17,892 bases of DNA from Elusimicrobiota bacterium (GTDB lineage Bacteria > RUG730): NCBI GenBank assembly GCA_031259185.1, contig JAIRLV010000288.1:1-17892 (forward strand), in the 5' to 3' direction. A model generated the notes under the pieces. The model saw only the letters and a program-made list of their open reading frames with translations, ran no database searches and was not told where the DNA came from. Position numbers and translations under genes: made by a program. Every line of letters begins with the position of its first letter. Position 1 is the stretch's first letter. Of the stretch, positions 6,788 through 15,154 are shown one piece after another.

Positions 6788-8059
6788 TTAGATATCTTTT
6801 GGGATTAAAGCATCTGGGCTGACTGTCAAAATTTTTCTAGCTTGTTCTGGATATTTAGCAATAAACAAAAGCTCGTCGTTTATAAGAGGTTTTTGAGTAT
6901 GGACATTGGCATATCTAACTAATTCCAAAATTCTATGGGCATGTTCATCACATTCAAAATTTACTTCTAATTCCCCATAAACATTTCTAAAACCTTTTAT
7001 TCCGCCATATTCGCCAGTAGAAATCATTCTTCCAGTTTCAATAATATCCGGCTCTCCCCTCCCTAATTCTTCATAATCATATAGTTCGTAATTTCTTCTA
7101 TCTTTTAAAGCGCCGTCGGCATGAATACCTGATTCATGCGCAAAAGCGTTAGAGCCTACGCCAGGTTGATTAATAGGGATATGAACTCCAAAAGCGTATG
7201 AAGCATATTTGGCAATTTTCCAAGCTTTTGATAAATCTATTTTTTCATCTAGCATATACTTTGAATTATTTGCAAAACCGCTAGATTTTTTTAATGCTAA
7301 TATCACGGAAACCAAGTCGGCATTTCCCGCTCTTTCTCCCAGTCCATTAACAGTCGTGTTTATAAAAGCATTGACGCCATTGTCAATAGCAGCTTTTGCT
7401 CCCATAACGCTGTTCGCAACTACCATTCCCAAATCATTATGACAATGTAATTCTATATCCATTTTGATATGTTTGGCAATATATGAAATATTATCATAAA
7501 TAGTAAATGGATCGTCATATCCCAAAGTGTCGCAATATCTAAATCTAGTAGCCCCGCTTTCTTTCGCTTTTAAAGCAAACTCAAGTAGAAATTCCCTGTT
7601 TGTTCTAGAGGCATCTTCCGCATTTATTCCAACAATTAAAAATCCATGATCCTTTGCATATTTGACAGCATCTGCCGTATTGCTTAAAACTTCTTTTCTA
7701 TCTATTTTCCCCTTAAATTTATTTTTTATCATTTGATCTGATGTAGACATAGATAAATTTATATATTTTAATTTTGGGACCCTTTTTTGCGCTTCTACAA
7801 TATCTTTTACAACCGCCCTTGTCCAACCGCTAAGCCTTAAATTTTTTATAACTCCAAGTTCAGCAAGTTCAAGGTTCGCATTTAAATAATTAGTTTCATG
7901 ATTTGTAACAGGGAACCCAAATTCAGATTGGAAAATACCCATCTCATCCAGATATACATTTATCATAGTTTTTTGTAGTTTTGCCAAACCTAAATTAGCG
8001 GTTTGCACCCCATCTCTATTCGTTACATCTATTATGTGTATTTTATTGTTCTTGTCCAC
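6788..8059 (-). CDS. Re-citrate synthase / homocitrate synthase-like enzyme (DRE-TIM family)
   Basis: 423 residues in one DRE-TIM metallolyase/LeuA-like catalytic barrel plus a short C-terminal part, without the LeuA regulatory domain. Visible active-site features are Arg15-Asp16 in DVTNRDGVQT, the metal-binding HCHND (205-209), GLGERAGN (239-246) and HESGIHADG (308-316). The N-terminal DVTNRDGVQT rather than DTTLRDGEQ, and the length, remind me of the Re-face citrate synthase of Clostridium kluyveri. Homocitrate synthase (NifV) and citramalate synthase are the alternatives. The reaction would be acetyl-CoA plus oxaloacetate giving citrate, which opens the oxidative branch toward 2-oxoglutarate and glutamate. 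Start is GTG, chosen because a perfect AGGAGG lies 5 bases upstream. It follows the aminotransferase gene by 26 bases, so the two are co-transcribed and may both serve oxaloacetate/glutamate metabolism. Confidence 0.8.
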   Translation of the reverse strand: MDKNNKIHIIDVTNRDGVQTANLGLAKLQKTMINVYLDEMGIFQSEFGFPVTNHETNYLNANLELAELGVIKNLRLSGWTRAVVKDIVEAQKRVPKLKYINLSMSTSDQMIKNKFKGKIDRKEVLSNTADAVKYAKDHGFLIVGINAEDASRTNREFLLEFALKAKESGATRFRYCDTLGYDDPFTIYDNISYIAKHIKMDIELHCHNDLGMVVANSVMGAKAAIDNGVNAFINTTVNGLGERAGNADLVSVILALKKSSGFANNSKYMLDEKIDLSKAWKIAKYASYAFGVHIPINQPGVGSNAFAHESGIHADGALKDRRNYELYDYEELGRGEPDIIETGRMISTGEYGGIKGFRNVYGELEVNFECDEHAHRILELVRYANVHTQKPLINDELLFIAKYPEQARKILTVSPDALIPKDI

Positions 8060-8064
8060 TGCAA

Positions 8065-8070
8065 CCTCCT
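8065..8070 (-). promoter_or_regulatory. ribosome binding site fixing a GTG start
   Basis: AGGAGG on the minus strand, 5 bases before the GTG at 8059. It is a full Shine-Dalgarno match in a sequence poor in G and supports GTG as the start of the citrate-synthase-like gene; the preceding aminotransferase gene stops at 8086. Confidence 0.8.
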
Positions 8071-8085
8071 ACTACAATTCCTATT

Positions 8086-9291
8086 TTATTCTAAATCATT
8101 ACAAAATTCGGTTATCCTAGTTATTCCTTCAATCATATTTTCAAAACTCAAAGCATATGATATCCTGACACTTTCTTTATCTCCAAAAGCATCCCCCGGA
8201 ACGAGCGCAACTTTTTTTTCATCCAATAACACATTACAAAAATCCATTGTGGTATTTATAATTTTCCCATTATATACTTTTCCAAAACATCCTTTTATGT
8301 TGGGAAAAACATAAAAAGCGCCTTTTGGATTAGGACAAAAAATGTTAGAAATTGAATTTAATTCTTTGACTATAAAATTTCTCTTTGTTTTAAATTTAGC
8401 AATTATTGGAGCAAACTCATAATTTGAATCTTGCGCTAATGCTGTAAAAGCTGCCTTTTGGGCTATAGAATTTGCATTAGATGTCAAATGGCTCTGTATA
8501 TCGTCAACCGCTTTTAATATTTCCGCATCTATTGATGCTAAATAACCGACTCTCCAGCCTGTCATAGAAAATGATTTAGAAAAACCGTTTATAACTATTG
8601 TTCTTTTTTTTATATCGTCATTTAGCGAAGCTATTGAAATATGCTCTGTATCATAAATAATTTTTTCATATATTTCATCAGAAATTACGTATAAATTATA
8701 CTTTTTTACTATTTCCGCTATTTTTTTTAATTCTTGCCTCGTATAAACTGCTCCTGACGGATTGTTTGGTGAATTTATTATAACTAGCTTTGTATGGTCT
8801 GTTATTTTAGCCTCAAAATTATCCATATTGATCCTAAAATCATCTTCTGCTTTTGTTTCTACAATAACTGGAATCCCGCCAGCTAATTTTACTTGATCAA
8901 TATAAGTAACCCAATATGGACTAAAAATTATAACTTCATCTCCATCGTCACAAATTGAAAAAATAGAATTAAAAAGACTTTGCTTAGCGCCATTTGAAAC
9001 TATTATTTGGTTTGGGGCATAAGAAAGATTATTTTCTTTGTCTAATTTTTCACAAATAGCTTTCCTTAGTTCCAATATTCCAACATTTGAGGTATATTTC
9101 GTAAATCCTTCATCCAATGCTTTTTTGGCGCCATTTTTAATATATTGCGGCGTATCAAAGTCTGGTTCGCCTGCTCCAAATGATATTATTGGAAATCCTT
9201 GTTTTTTTAATTCATTTGCTTTGCTTGTAATCGCCAATGTAATAGAAGCGCTAATCTGTTTCACCCTATTCGCTAATTTTTGTCCATTCAT
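8086..9291 (-). CDS. aspC: aspartate aminotransferase (PLP fold type I, subgroup I-gamma-like)
   Basis: 401 residues. The PLP lysine is Lys239 in NGFSKSFSMTGWRVGY. Other ligands are Asn177 in NSPNNPSG, Asp205 and Tyr208 in ISDEIY, and Arg376 in VRISYALS, which would hold the substrate alpha-carboxylate. The N-terminal FGAGEPDFDTP and YTSNVGILELR are typical of the bacterial aspartate aminotransferase family close to Thermus AspC. It would interconvert aspartate and 2-oxoglutarate with oxaloacetate and glutamate in the cytoplasm; a related specificity (aromatic, alanine or prephenate) cannot be excluded. GGAG about 9 bases before the ATG. It starts 50 bases after rpsI with no clear terminator between, and the citrate-synthase-like gene follows at 26 bases, linking oxaloacetate supply and use. 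Confidence 0.92.
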   Translation of the reverse strand: MNGQKLANRVKQISASITLAITSKANELKKQGFPIISFGAGEPDFDTPQYIKNGAKKALDEGFTKYTSNVGILELRKAICEKLDKENNLSYAPNQIIVSNGAKQSLFNSIFSICDDGDEVIIFSPYWVTYIDQVKLAGGIPVIVETKAEDDFRINMDNFEAKITDHTKLVIINSPNNPSGAVYTRQELKKIAEIVKKYNLYVISDEIYEKIIYDTEHISIASLNDDIKKRTIVINGFSKSFSMTGWRVGYLASIDAEILKAVDDIQSHLTSNANSIAQKAAFTALAQDSNYEFAPIIAKFKTKRNFIVKELNSISNIFCPNPKGAFYVFPNIKGCFGKVYNGKIINTTMDFCNVLLDEKKVALVPGDAFGDKESVRISYALSFENMIEGITRITEFCNDLE

Positions 9292-9341
9292 ATACTTTTC
9301 TCCAAGTATAAATAAAAATTAAAGATTTCATTTTTTTTAGT

Positions 9342-9734
9342 TTATCTTTTAGAAAATTGAAAACTTTTTCTAGCTTTTGGTTTACCCGGTTTTTTTCTTT
9401 CCACCATTCTAGAATCTCTAGTCAACATTCCAGCATTTCTCAAAATTGTATGATTAGATACGTCAATATTTGATAGCGCTCTTGCAATCCCTAATTTTAT
9501 CGCTCCAGATTGACCTGTAATTCCACCGCCTACTACATTCGCTTTTATATCAAATTTGCTTAATGTCTTAGTTACATTTAAAGGCGATTTAATTTCTTCT
9601 ATAAATCTAGCCGATCCTTTAAAATAATCGTTTACAGTTAAATTATTAACATTAATTTTTCCCTTACCAGTAGCTAATTTTACTCTAGCCACCGATGTTT
9701 TTCTTCTCCCTAATCCCCAATAAAATCCTTTCAT
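9342..9734 (-). CDS. rpsI: 30S ribosomal protein S9
   Basis: 130 residues, the usual length. [14 protein letters not shown] at the N-terminus, [19 protein letters not shown] in the middle, and the basic tail ending in FSKR that reaches the ribosomal P site in this family. Ribosome site GAGGG, 9 bases upstream. It follows rplM by 16 bases in the standard rplM-rpsI order. Confidence 0.99.
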   Translation of the reverse strand: MKGFYWGLGRRKTSVARVKLATGKGKINVNNLTVNDYFKGSARFIEEIKSPLNVTKTLSKFDIKANVVGGGITGQSGAIKLGIARALSNIDVSNHTILRNAGMLTRDSRMVERKKPGKPKARKSFQFSKR

Positions 9735-9750
9735 AATTTTATATCCCTCT

Positions 9751-10194
9751 TTATTTCATATTTAAAATATCTAATTTTTCCGGTTTTTGAGCTGCTTGTA
9801 GATGCTCTGAACCTTTATAAATATGCAATTTTTTTATAATAACATCTCTCATTTTATTCTTTGGCAACATACCTCTGACTGCTAGATAAACAGCTCTTTC
9901 CGGTTTTGTTTCCATTAAAACGTCATATCTAGTAAATGTCGCTCCACCAGGATAACCGCTATATCTAAAATTCATCTTTTGAACTAATTTTTTCCCTGTC
10001 AACTTAATATCTTTTGCATTAATAATAACAACATTATCCCCAGTATCAACATGCGGAGTAAAAATTGGTTTATGCTTTCCTCTAAGAACATTAGCGACTC
10101 TAGTAGCCAATCTTCCTAATACAATATCTTTTGCATCAACTACATACCATTTTTTCTCTATATTTTCTTTTTTTGCAACAAAAGTTTTTTTCAT
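9751..10194 (-). CDS. rplM: 50S ribosomal protein L13
   Basis: 147 residues, the normal size. Family blocks are [44 protein letters not shown] and VRGMLPKNK. First gene of the rplM-rpsI operon, with a GAGGG ribosome site and a strong promoter 35 bases upstream. No autoregulatory leader structure is evident in the short untranslated region. Confidence 0.99.
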   Translation of the reverse strand: MKKTFVAKKENIEKKWYVVDAKDIVLGRLATRVANVLRGKHKPIFTPHVDTGDNVVIINAKDIKLTGKKLVQKMNFRYSGYPGGATFTRYDVLMETKPERAVYLAVRGMLPKNKMRDVIIKKLHIYKGSEHLQAAQKPEKLDILNMK

Positions 10195-10228
10195 ATAACG
10201 ACCCTCTTTTTTAAAAATATATCTAAAT

Positions 10229-10258
10229 ATTATATCATTTTTTTATAGATAATGTCAA
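10229..10258 (-). promoter_or_regulatory. consensus sigma-70 promoter of rplM-rpsI
   Basis: On the minus strand: TTGACA (10258-10253), an 18-base spacer, and TATAAT (10234-10229) preceded by TG as an extended -10. Both hexamers are exact. It lies between the tlpA stop and rplM, with the -10 box 35 bases before the rplM start. It may also drive the aminotransferase and citrate-synthase-like genes downstream, as no terminator is apparent after rpsI. Confidence 0.88.
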
Positions 10259-10280
10259 ATTTTTAATAATTTCTCCAATA

Positions 10281-10913
10281 TTACAATAATTTTTTTATTT
10301 CTTTTTCAAAGCTTTCTTTTGAAACAAAACCTATATGTTTATTGACGATGTTACCATTTTTGTCAATTATAAATGTTGTCGGTATCGCTGTAATTCCCCC
10401 ATAATTTTTAGCAATTTGATCATTTCCCATCACTAAATGATATTTTATAGCATATTCATTTGCAAATTTTTTTACAACACTTACATCCTTTGAGTCCAAA
10501 GAAACTCCTACTATTTCTAATCCTTGTAATTTATATTCTTCATACAACTTGTTAAATCCCGGAATTTCTTCTTGACAAGGAGGACACCAAGTTGCCCAAA
10601 AATCTAAAATTATTACTTTCCCTATAAAATTAGATAATTTAAAATTCTTTCCATAAATGTCTTTTAGTTCAAAATCAGGAGCATCGCCCCACATTTTTTC
10701 CATAATACTTTCCATATTTTCTAGCATGTTTAAAGTATTTATGAGTTCCTCGTCAAAATTTTTATCCATTTCAATTCCCATATTTTCTGCTTCTTTGATA
10801 ATAGAATCTTCTATCATATCTTTCCGTCTGGATTTAACGGTTGAAAATAATATCAATAAAATAATTAAGGCAATAAAAAATACTCCCAATATAATAAAAA
10901 TTACTTTTTTCAT
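10281..10913 (-). CDS. TlpA-like membrane-anchored thiol-disulfide oxidoreductase
   Basis: 210 residues. An N-terminal membrane helix (MKKVIFIILG, about 3-24) is followed by a charged, possibly helical linker (about 30-75) and a thioredoxin-like TlpA/ResA domain from about residue 77. The redox motif is WCPPC (Cys110, Cys113), and the cis-proline loop is AIPTTFIIDKNG. Such proteins reduce disulfides in the periplasm, for cytochrome c maturation or other clients; no cytochrome genes are in this window. The start was set at the ATG at 10913: a TTG 12 bases upstream lies inside the ribosome site GGAGGGG, and the adjacent ATG at 10916 is too close to it. It follows ispG by 92 bases. Confidence 0.92.
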   Translation of the reverse strand: MKKVIFIILGVFFIALIILLILFSTVKSRRKDMIEDSIIKEAENMGIEMDKNFDEELINTLNMLENMESIMEKMWGDAPDFELKDIYGKNFKLSNFIGKVIILDFWATWCPPCQEEIPGFNKLYEEYKLQGLEIVGVSLDSKDVSVVKKFANEYAIKYHLVMGNDQIAKNYGGITAIPTTFIIDKNGNIVNKHIGFVSKESFEKEIKKLL

Positions 10914-10916
10914 CAT

Positions 10917-10923
10917 CCCCTCC
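10917..10923 (-). promoter_or_regulatory. ribosome binding site that sets the tlpA-like start
   Basis: GGAGGGG on the minus strand. The core GGAGG ends 5 bases before the ATG at 10913 and only 2 before the ATG at 10916, which favours 10913. It also excludes the upstream TTG, which overlaps it. Confidence 0.7.
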
Positions 10924-11005
10924 AAATCGTTAATCAGCTATTTTTTAAAGATATAAAATCCAATTGAAAAATTTTGAATCTTTAATAATTTTAAAAATTC
11001 ATAAA

Positions 11006-12109
11006 TCAAAAATATGTTACCTTATTTATTTTATGATATGATATGATATTATATTTTTTAAGATATTTATAAAATTTTTTTTCTAATTCTTTTTTTTCAA
11101 AAGTTTCAACTATATTCCCTTTCTCAAAAATAGAAATTTTATTGCCAGTTCCACAAATCCCAAAATCTGCTTCTTTCGCTTCGCCCGGTCCATTTACGAT
11201 ACAACCCATTATAGCAATTTTTATTGGTAAAGTTTTATCCCCAGAAAAATCTAAAGAATAAATAAAATTTTCTATTTTTTTGACTAAATTTATTACATCA
11301 ATTGTAGTCCTAGCGCATGTCGGGCAGGAAATAATCTCTGGATATTTTTTCCTAATGTTCAAACACTTTAGAATGTTATATGCCGCAAAAATTTCAAAAA
11401 TCGGGTCATCGCTAATTGAAACTCTTATCGTGTCGCCTAAATTAGCCGATAAAAGAGCGGAAATCCCAATACTAGATTTTATAATTCCACCAAATCGAGA
11501 GCCAGATTCTGTGATTCCAATATGCAAAGGATAAGTTGACTTTTTAGAAAAAATTTTATATGCGGTCAAAGTAGTTTTTATATCGCTAGATTTTAATGAA
11601 ACAATCAATTTTTTAAATTTGTTATTTTCAAAATAATCTATATATTCTAAAGCTTTTTCAACCATAATAGAAGCTTTTTTTAGAGCGTTTATTTTGTCTA
11701 TGTTTCCAATATTCAAAGAACCTGCATTAATTCCAATTCTAATCGCAATATCTTTGTCAATAGCATTCGAAATTATTTCTTTTAAATGTTCTTTCCTTAT
11801 ATTCCCAGGATTAATACGAATTTTATCAGCACCATTTTTTATTGAGAGGATAGCTAGCTTATGATCAAAGTGTATATCGGCAATTATCGGTAAATTCACC
11901 TTTGATTTTATTAAAGAAATAGCTTTTGCAGCTTCTTCATCTGGCACACTACATCTAATAAGCTCACAACCAGCTCTTTCTAATCTTTTAATCTGTTTTA
12001 CCGTTTTTATAATATCTTTTGTAGTCGTATTAGTCATAGATTGGACAACAACTTGATTATTCCCTCCAATGACAATATTCCCGACTTTAACTACTTTTCT
12101 TTTTTTCAT
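11006..12109 (-). CDS. ispG: 4-hydroxy-3-methylbut-2-en-1-yl diphosphate synthase (flavodoxin/ferredoxin)
   Basis: 367 residues, the two-domain bacterial GcpE form. VVVQSMTNTTTKD at the N-terminus starts the TIM barrel. The [4Fe-4S] ligands Cys262 and Cys265 (SCPTCART) and Cys303 (MGCIVNGPGE) are present, with the conserved Glu310 completing the site. It catalyses the reductive ring opening of methylerythritol cyclodiphosphate in the MEP isoprenoid pathway, with electrons from flavodoxin or ferredoxin. No clear Shine-Dalgarno sequence precedes the ATG, but the N-terminal KVGNIVIGG alignment supports this start. It follows pgsA by 48 bases. Confidence 0.98.
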   Translation of the reverse strand: MKKRKVVKVGNIVIGGNNQVVVQSMTNTTTKDIIKTVKQIKRLERAGCELIRCSVPDEEAAKAISLIKSKVNLPIIADIHFDHKLAILSIKNGADKIRINPGNIRKEHLKEIISNAIDKDIAIRIGINAGSLNIGNIDKINALKKASIMVEKALEYIDYFENNKFKKLIVSLKSSDIKTTLTAYKIFSKKSTYPLHIGITESGSRFGGIIKSSIGISALLSANLGDTIRVSISDDPIFEIFAAYNILKCLNIRKKYPEIISCPTCARTTIDVINLVKKIENFIYSLDFSGDKTLPIKIAIMGCIVNGPGEAKEADFGICGTGNKISIFEKGNIVETFEKKELEKKFYKYLKKYNIISYHKINKVTYF

Positions 12110-12157
12110 AGCGATATTTTTTTAGCATTTCAACTTTAAGTAAAAAAATTTATTTTT

Positions 12158-12739
12158 TTAATTAATTAATTTTCTGTTATTGTATAAATAATCAACTCCT
12201 GAATAAGTTGTAAAAATTACTAAAAACCACGTAACATAAATTGGGATTAATCTAACAATATTAGTAATATTTTGTTTCAAAATAAACTTGCTTGAATATT
12301 CTAAATCATAAATAAAAGAAACTAATATTATCAAAAAAATGCCTATTAACTGAAAAGCCGTTTTATATTTACCGGATTTTTGAGCTGCTAAAACGACCCC
12401 TTTTGATACTGCCAGTGTCCTAAGTCCAGTTATCAGCAACTCTCTTGCCACAATCAATGTAACCATCCAAGCCGAAATATGCAGTTTTGGATTTTTAACA
12501 AATGAAATAAATGCGGCACAAACAAAAATTTTATCTGCCAAAGGATCTATAAATTTACCAAAGTCAGATACTAAATTATTTTTTCTAGCAAGATAGCCAT
12601 CTAACCAATCAGAAAATGTAGCATACAAAAAACAAATAAGAGAAAGTATGCCCCAAAAAAATCCTTGCATTTCAAGGCTTATCGCAAAAATTGGCATAAT
12701 AAAAATTCTACTGATAGTAATTTTATTCGCAAAATTCAT
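12158..12739 (-). CDS. pgsA: CDP-diacylglycerol-glycerol-3-phosphate 3-phosphatidyltransferase
   Basis: 193 residues, an integral membrane protein with about five or six helices. The CDP-alcohol phosphotransferase motif D-G-x2-A-R-x8-G-x3-D-x3-D is seen as DGYLARKNNLVSDFGKFIDP followed by LAD (about residues 47-69). N-terminal NKITISRIFIMP is typical of PgsA. It makes phosphatidylglycerol phosphate at the inner membrane. It lies between hisA and ispG with gaps of about 50 bases, probably in one transcript; the ribosome site (AAGGA) is rather far (about 13 bases) from the ATG. Confidence 0.95.
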   Translation of the reverse strand: MNFANKITISRIFIMPIFAISLEMQGFFWGILSLICFLYATFSDWLDGYLARKNNLVSDFGKFIDPLADKIFVCAAFISFVKNPKLHISAWMVTLIVARELLITGLRTLAVSKGVVLAAQKSGKYKTAFQLIGIFLIILVSFIYDLEYSSKFILKQNITNIVRLIPIYVTWFLVIFTTYSGVDYLYNNRKLIN

Positions 12740-12788
12740 ATCTAAAAAATTTTCCTTTGAGTTCTTAAAACTATATTTTTAAAATTGA

Positions 12789-13529
12789 TTAGCTCCCTAC
12801 GCAAAATGTTTTTGTTAATTTTATCGCCTCTTTTAAATCCAAGCTTTTTGCGTAAATAGCTTTTCCAATTATTACTCCGCCCAAATTTTTTTGCTTCAAT
12901 TCTAACAAATTTTTCACATCATTAATATTGGAAATTCCTCCTGATATGATTACATTTTGTGCAGTTTTTTTGCAAATCTCTTTTGTATCACATAAATTAG
13001 CACCACAAAGCATTCCATCTTTTGAAATATCTGTATAAATAAATTCTTTTACACCTACATTTTCTAATTTTTTCATGATATCTAGCGCTAAAATATCTGT
13101 TTTTTCAACCCATCCTTTTATAGCAATCTTTTTATTTTTTGCATCAAGCCCAACACTAATTTTATCTCCAAATTTTTCAACTATTCTTGACGTAATTTCA
13201 AAGTTTGTAACAGCGATTGTCCCCAAAATTACTCTATCAATACCTTCTCCAATCAAAGTTTCTACTCTATTTAAATCTCTAACTCCGCCACCTACATCAA
13301 TTAGAATGTCTGTAGATTTTCTGATATCTCTAATAATTTCAAAATTTGTCATCTCTCCTGAAAAAGCGCCATTTAAATCTACAATATGTAATCTTTTTGC
13401 ACCTTTATCTTTGAAATAATGAGCGACTTCAATAGGATTTTCTGAATAAATAGTTTCTTTTTCTATTTCACCTTGAATAAGCCTTACGCATTTTTTATCT
13501 TTCAAATCTATCGCAGGAATAATTTGCAT
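12789..13529 (-). CDS. hisA: phosphoribosylformimino-5-aminoimidazole carboxamide ribotide isomerase
   Basis: 246 residues from the ATG at 13529, which gives the family start MQIIPAIDL. An in-frame ATG 51 bases further upstream would add 17 residues with no family counterpart and has no ribosome site, so it was not used. The beta/alpha barrel shows the two catalytic aspartates Asp8 (AIDL) and Asp129 (VGLDA), VGGGVRD near residue 80, TDISKDG near 166 and IISGGIS. It carries out the fourth step of histidine synthesis. It stands alone: hisF, hisH and the other his genes are not adjacent. PriA-like dual activity (HisA/TrpF) is not excluded. It appears to head a hisA-pgsA-ispG-tlpA unit. Confidence 0.95.
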   Translation of the reverse strand: MQIIPAIDLKDKKCVRLIQGEIEKETIYSENPIEVAHYFKDKGAKRLHIVDLNGAFSGEMTNFEIIRDIRKSTDILIDVGGGVRDLNRVETLIGEGIDRVILGTIAVTNFEITSRIVEKFGDKISVGLDAKNKKIAIKGWVEKTDILALDIMKKLENVGVKEFIYTDISKDGMLCGANLCDTKEICKKTAQNVIISGGISNINDVKNLLELKQKNLGGVIIGKAIYAKSLDLKEAIKLTKTFCVGS

Positions 13530-13601
13530 TTTTTTTAACCTATCTAATTTTACACTAAAAAAATAAAAAATTTTTCCCAATTATTATTTAAACTCATTCA
13601 A

Positions 13602-13629
13602 ATATTAGAATAAAATAAGTTTTTTTCAA
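13602..13629 (-). promoter_or_regulatory. possible promoter for hisA-pgsA-ispG unit
   Basis: Minus-strand TTGAAA (13629-13624), 16-base spacer, TAATAT (13607-13602), about 73 bases before the hisA start. The hexamers are fair rather than good, and the region is AT-rich. Confidence 0.35.
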
Positions 13630-13770
13630 TTTTTGAGACAACAAATTATTAAAAATATTGATTTATGAATATTTTTGTTACAAAATAACGGACATAATAA
13701 AAATTTTAATACGAGTTAAAATCAAAAAATGAAACAGTGTTAATATATGTTAGAGTTTTATAAAAATTTT

Positions 13771-14661
13771 TTATATCTTATACTTTTTGCTACAATAACA
13801 ATTATTTTTAAAATCATTTTGCCAAACTTTTAAAGCTATTTCTTCTTTATTTTTATAACTTTTTTGTCTATTCATAATATCATTGAAATCTAATTTCTCA
13901 GCGTTAAATATGGGCCCTTCCATGCAGGCAAATTTGTTTTCTTTTTCATATTTTACTCTACAAGCTCCACACATTCCAATGCCATCTAACATCAGAACTT
14001 CTAAACTAACCATTACAGGAATTTTTTGTTTTATATTTTGTAATTTTTTCTTGACAGTTTCAAAAACTGATTTCATCATAATAAGCGGTCCAATAGCAAA
14101 AATAATATCTATTTTTTCTTTTTTATCTAAAATTTTTTCTAGAACATCTGTAACAAACCCTTGTTCTCCAAGACTTCCATCATTTGATGTTAAAAAAAGT
14201 TTATCAGAATATTTTTTTAAGTTTTTTTCTAAGATCATCATTTCTTTTTTTCTAACACCGGTTATTGAAATAACTTTGTTTCCAACACCTTTCATAGCTT
14301 TTACAATTGGAAAAATCGCAGCAATTCCAACTCCTCCTCCAATGCAAATAATATTACCATAATTTTTTATTTCAGCTGCTCGTCCCAATGGACCTAAAAT
14401 GTCTCTTATATCATCTCCAACTTTTAATAATCCTATTTTTTTCGTAGATTTCCCAATTTCTTGAATTATCACTTTTATACTTTTTTGTTCTTTGTTAATA
14501 TCTACAATCGTCAGCGGGATTCTTTCGGAAAATTCATCAAGCCTAACTATAATAAACTGTCCTGCTTTTGCATTTTTTGCAATATTCGGAGCTAATATCT
14601 CAAATTGTTTTATAGAATTTTCTGCAACGTAAATATCTTTTTTAGCCAAAACTTTAAACAT
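13771..14661 (-). CDS. NfnA/SudB-type ferredoxin-NADP oxidoreductase small subunit (PyrK family)
   Basis: 296 residues. An FAD-binding barrel with RIPLTI (48-53), an NAD(P)-binding domain with GGGVGIAA (108-115), and a C-terminal [2Fe-2S] segment MLDGIGMCGACRV. Asp226, Cys231, Cys234 and Cys246 match in spacing the unusual Asp-plus-three-Cys ligation described for Thermotoga NfnA. The DG-x-G-MCG-C form and the C-terminal KFACMEGP separate it from a pure PyrK. NfnA works with NfnB (a GltD-like two-[4Fe-4S] subunit) to bifurcate electrons among NADH, NADPH and ferredoxin. No nfnB follows here: the next gene on this strand is hisA, after about 240 bases. A CYC pair (288, 290) lies in the unusual tail. 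It is the last of three genes in the operon with DUF1893 (34-base gap) and the ECF component. Confidence 0.85.
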   Translation of the reverse strand: MFKVLAKKDIYVAENSIKQFEILAPNIAKNAKAGQFIIVRLDEFSERIPLTIVDINKEQKSIKVIIQEIGKSTKKIGLLKVGDDIRDILGPLGRAAEIKNYGNIICIGGGVGIAAIFPIVKAMKGVGNKVISITGVRKKEMMILEKNLKKYSDKLFLTSNDGSLGEQGFVTDVLEKILDKKEKIDIIFAIGPLIMMKSVFETVKKKLQNIKQKIPVMVSLEVLMLDGIGMCGACRVKYEKENKFACMEGPIFNAEKLDFNDIMNRQKSYKNKEEIALKVWQNDFKNNCYCSKKYKI

Positions 14662-14695
14662 TTTCGTAAAATCCTTACTTTAACAAATCAGCATT

Positions 14696-15130
14696 TTATA
14701 CAGCTGTCATCAACTCTTTAATAGTTTTCTTTATAGCTTCAAAAGCAACTTTAGGATCATCTATTTCAAGCACTGATTTTTCTAAAGGACAAATATCATC
14801 GCCGGATTTATTACAAATATTTTTTACTCTTTTATTATATTCAACTTCTACTCCTTTTTGTATCAAATAATTATATGCGCTATCACTTATCATATCGCCG
14901 TATACTTTCTTTACATGTCCTAAAACAAGAAGAATCGCAGCAGCTTTTCCAATAATCTCATCTATCACAAATGTCCCTCTCATAAAGTCTGGATTATCTT
15001 CTAACAAATCTTTTAAAGGTTTCACTCCTTTCCCATTAGCAGTATGAATAATTTTTTCATCTTTTATAACAATACAACTTGCTTCTCCACTTTTAAGTAA
15101 CTCTAAACCTTTATTTTTTATATTTAACAT
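14696..15130 (-). CDS. DUF1893 family protein
   Basis: 144 residues with the DUF1893 layout: EASCIVIKDEKIIHTANGKGVKPL at the N-terminus, then VIDEIIGKAAAILLVLGHVKKVYG, DMISDSAYNYLIQKGVEVEY and a CPLEKSV segment near the C-terminus. The Thermotoga member TM1506 has a cytidine-deaminase-like fold; the function is unknown. Cys19 and the later Cys pair (near residues 107 and 116) are noticeable, but I cannot assign them to zinc. Cytoplasmic, no membrane helix. It sits between the ECF S-component gene (24-base gap) and the nfnA-like gene (34-base gap), so it is surely co-transcribed; a role with the imported compound is possible but unproven. Confidence 0.8.
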   Translation of the reverse strand: MLNIKNKGLELLKSGEASCIVIKDEKIIHTANGKGVKPLKDLLEDNPDFMRGTFVIDEIIGKAAAILLVLGHVKKVYGDMISDSAYNYLIQKGVEVEYNKRVKNICNKSGDDICPLEKSVLEIDDPKVAFEAIKKTIKELMTAV

Positions 15131-15154
15131 TTTTTTATCCTCTTTTGTTTTTTA

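Noticed and set aside
10914-10925. TTG start giving four extra residues for the TlpA-like protein
   Set aside because: The TTG overlaps the GGAGGGG ribosome site, which serves the ATG at 10913.
13530-13580. 17-residue N-terminal extension of hisA
   Set aside because: No ribosome site, no family counterpart, and MQIIPAIDL is the standard HisA start.
13651-13676. 9-bp inverted repeat (AAAAATATT/AATATTTTT) downstream of the nfnA-like gene as terminator
   Set aside because: The stem is only A-T pairs with an 8-base loop and would be very weak; such repeats are common in this composition.
13883-14362. 159-codon open frame on the plus strand inside the nfnA-like gene
   Set aside because: It is the antisense shadow of a gene with clear cofactor motifs; no ribosome site, and a Phe/Ser/Ile-rich composition expected of reversed AT-rich codons.
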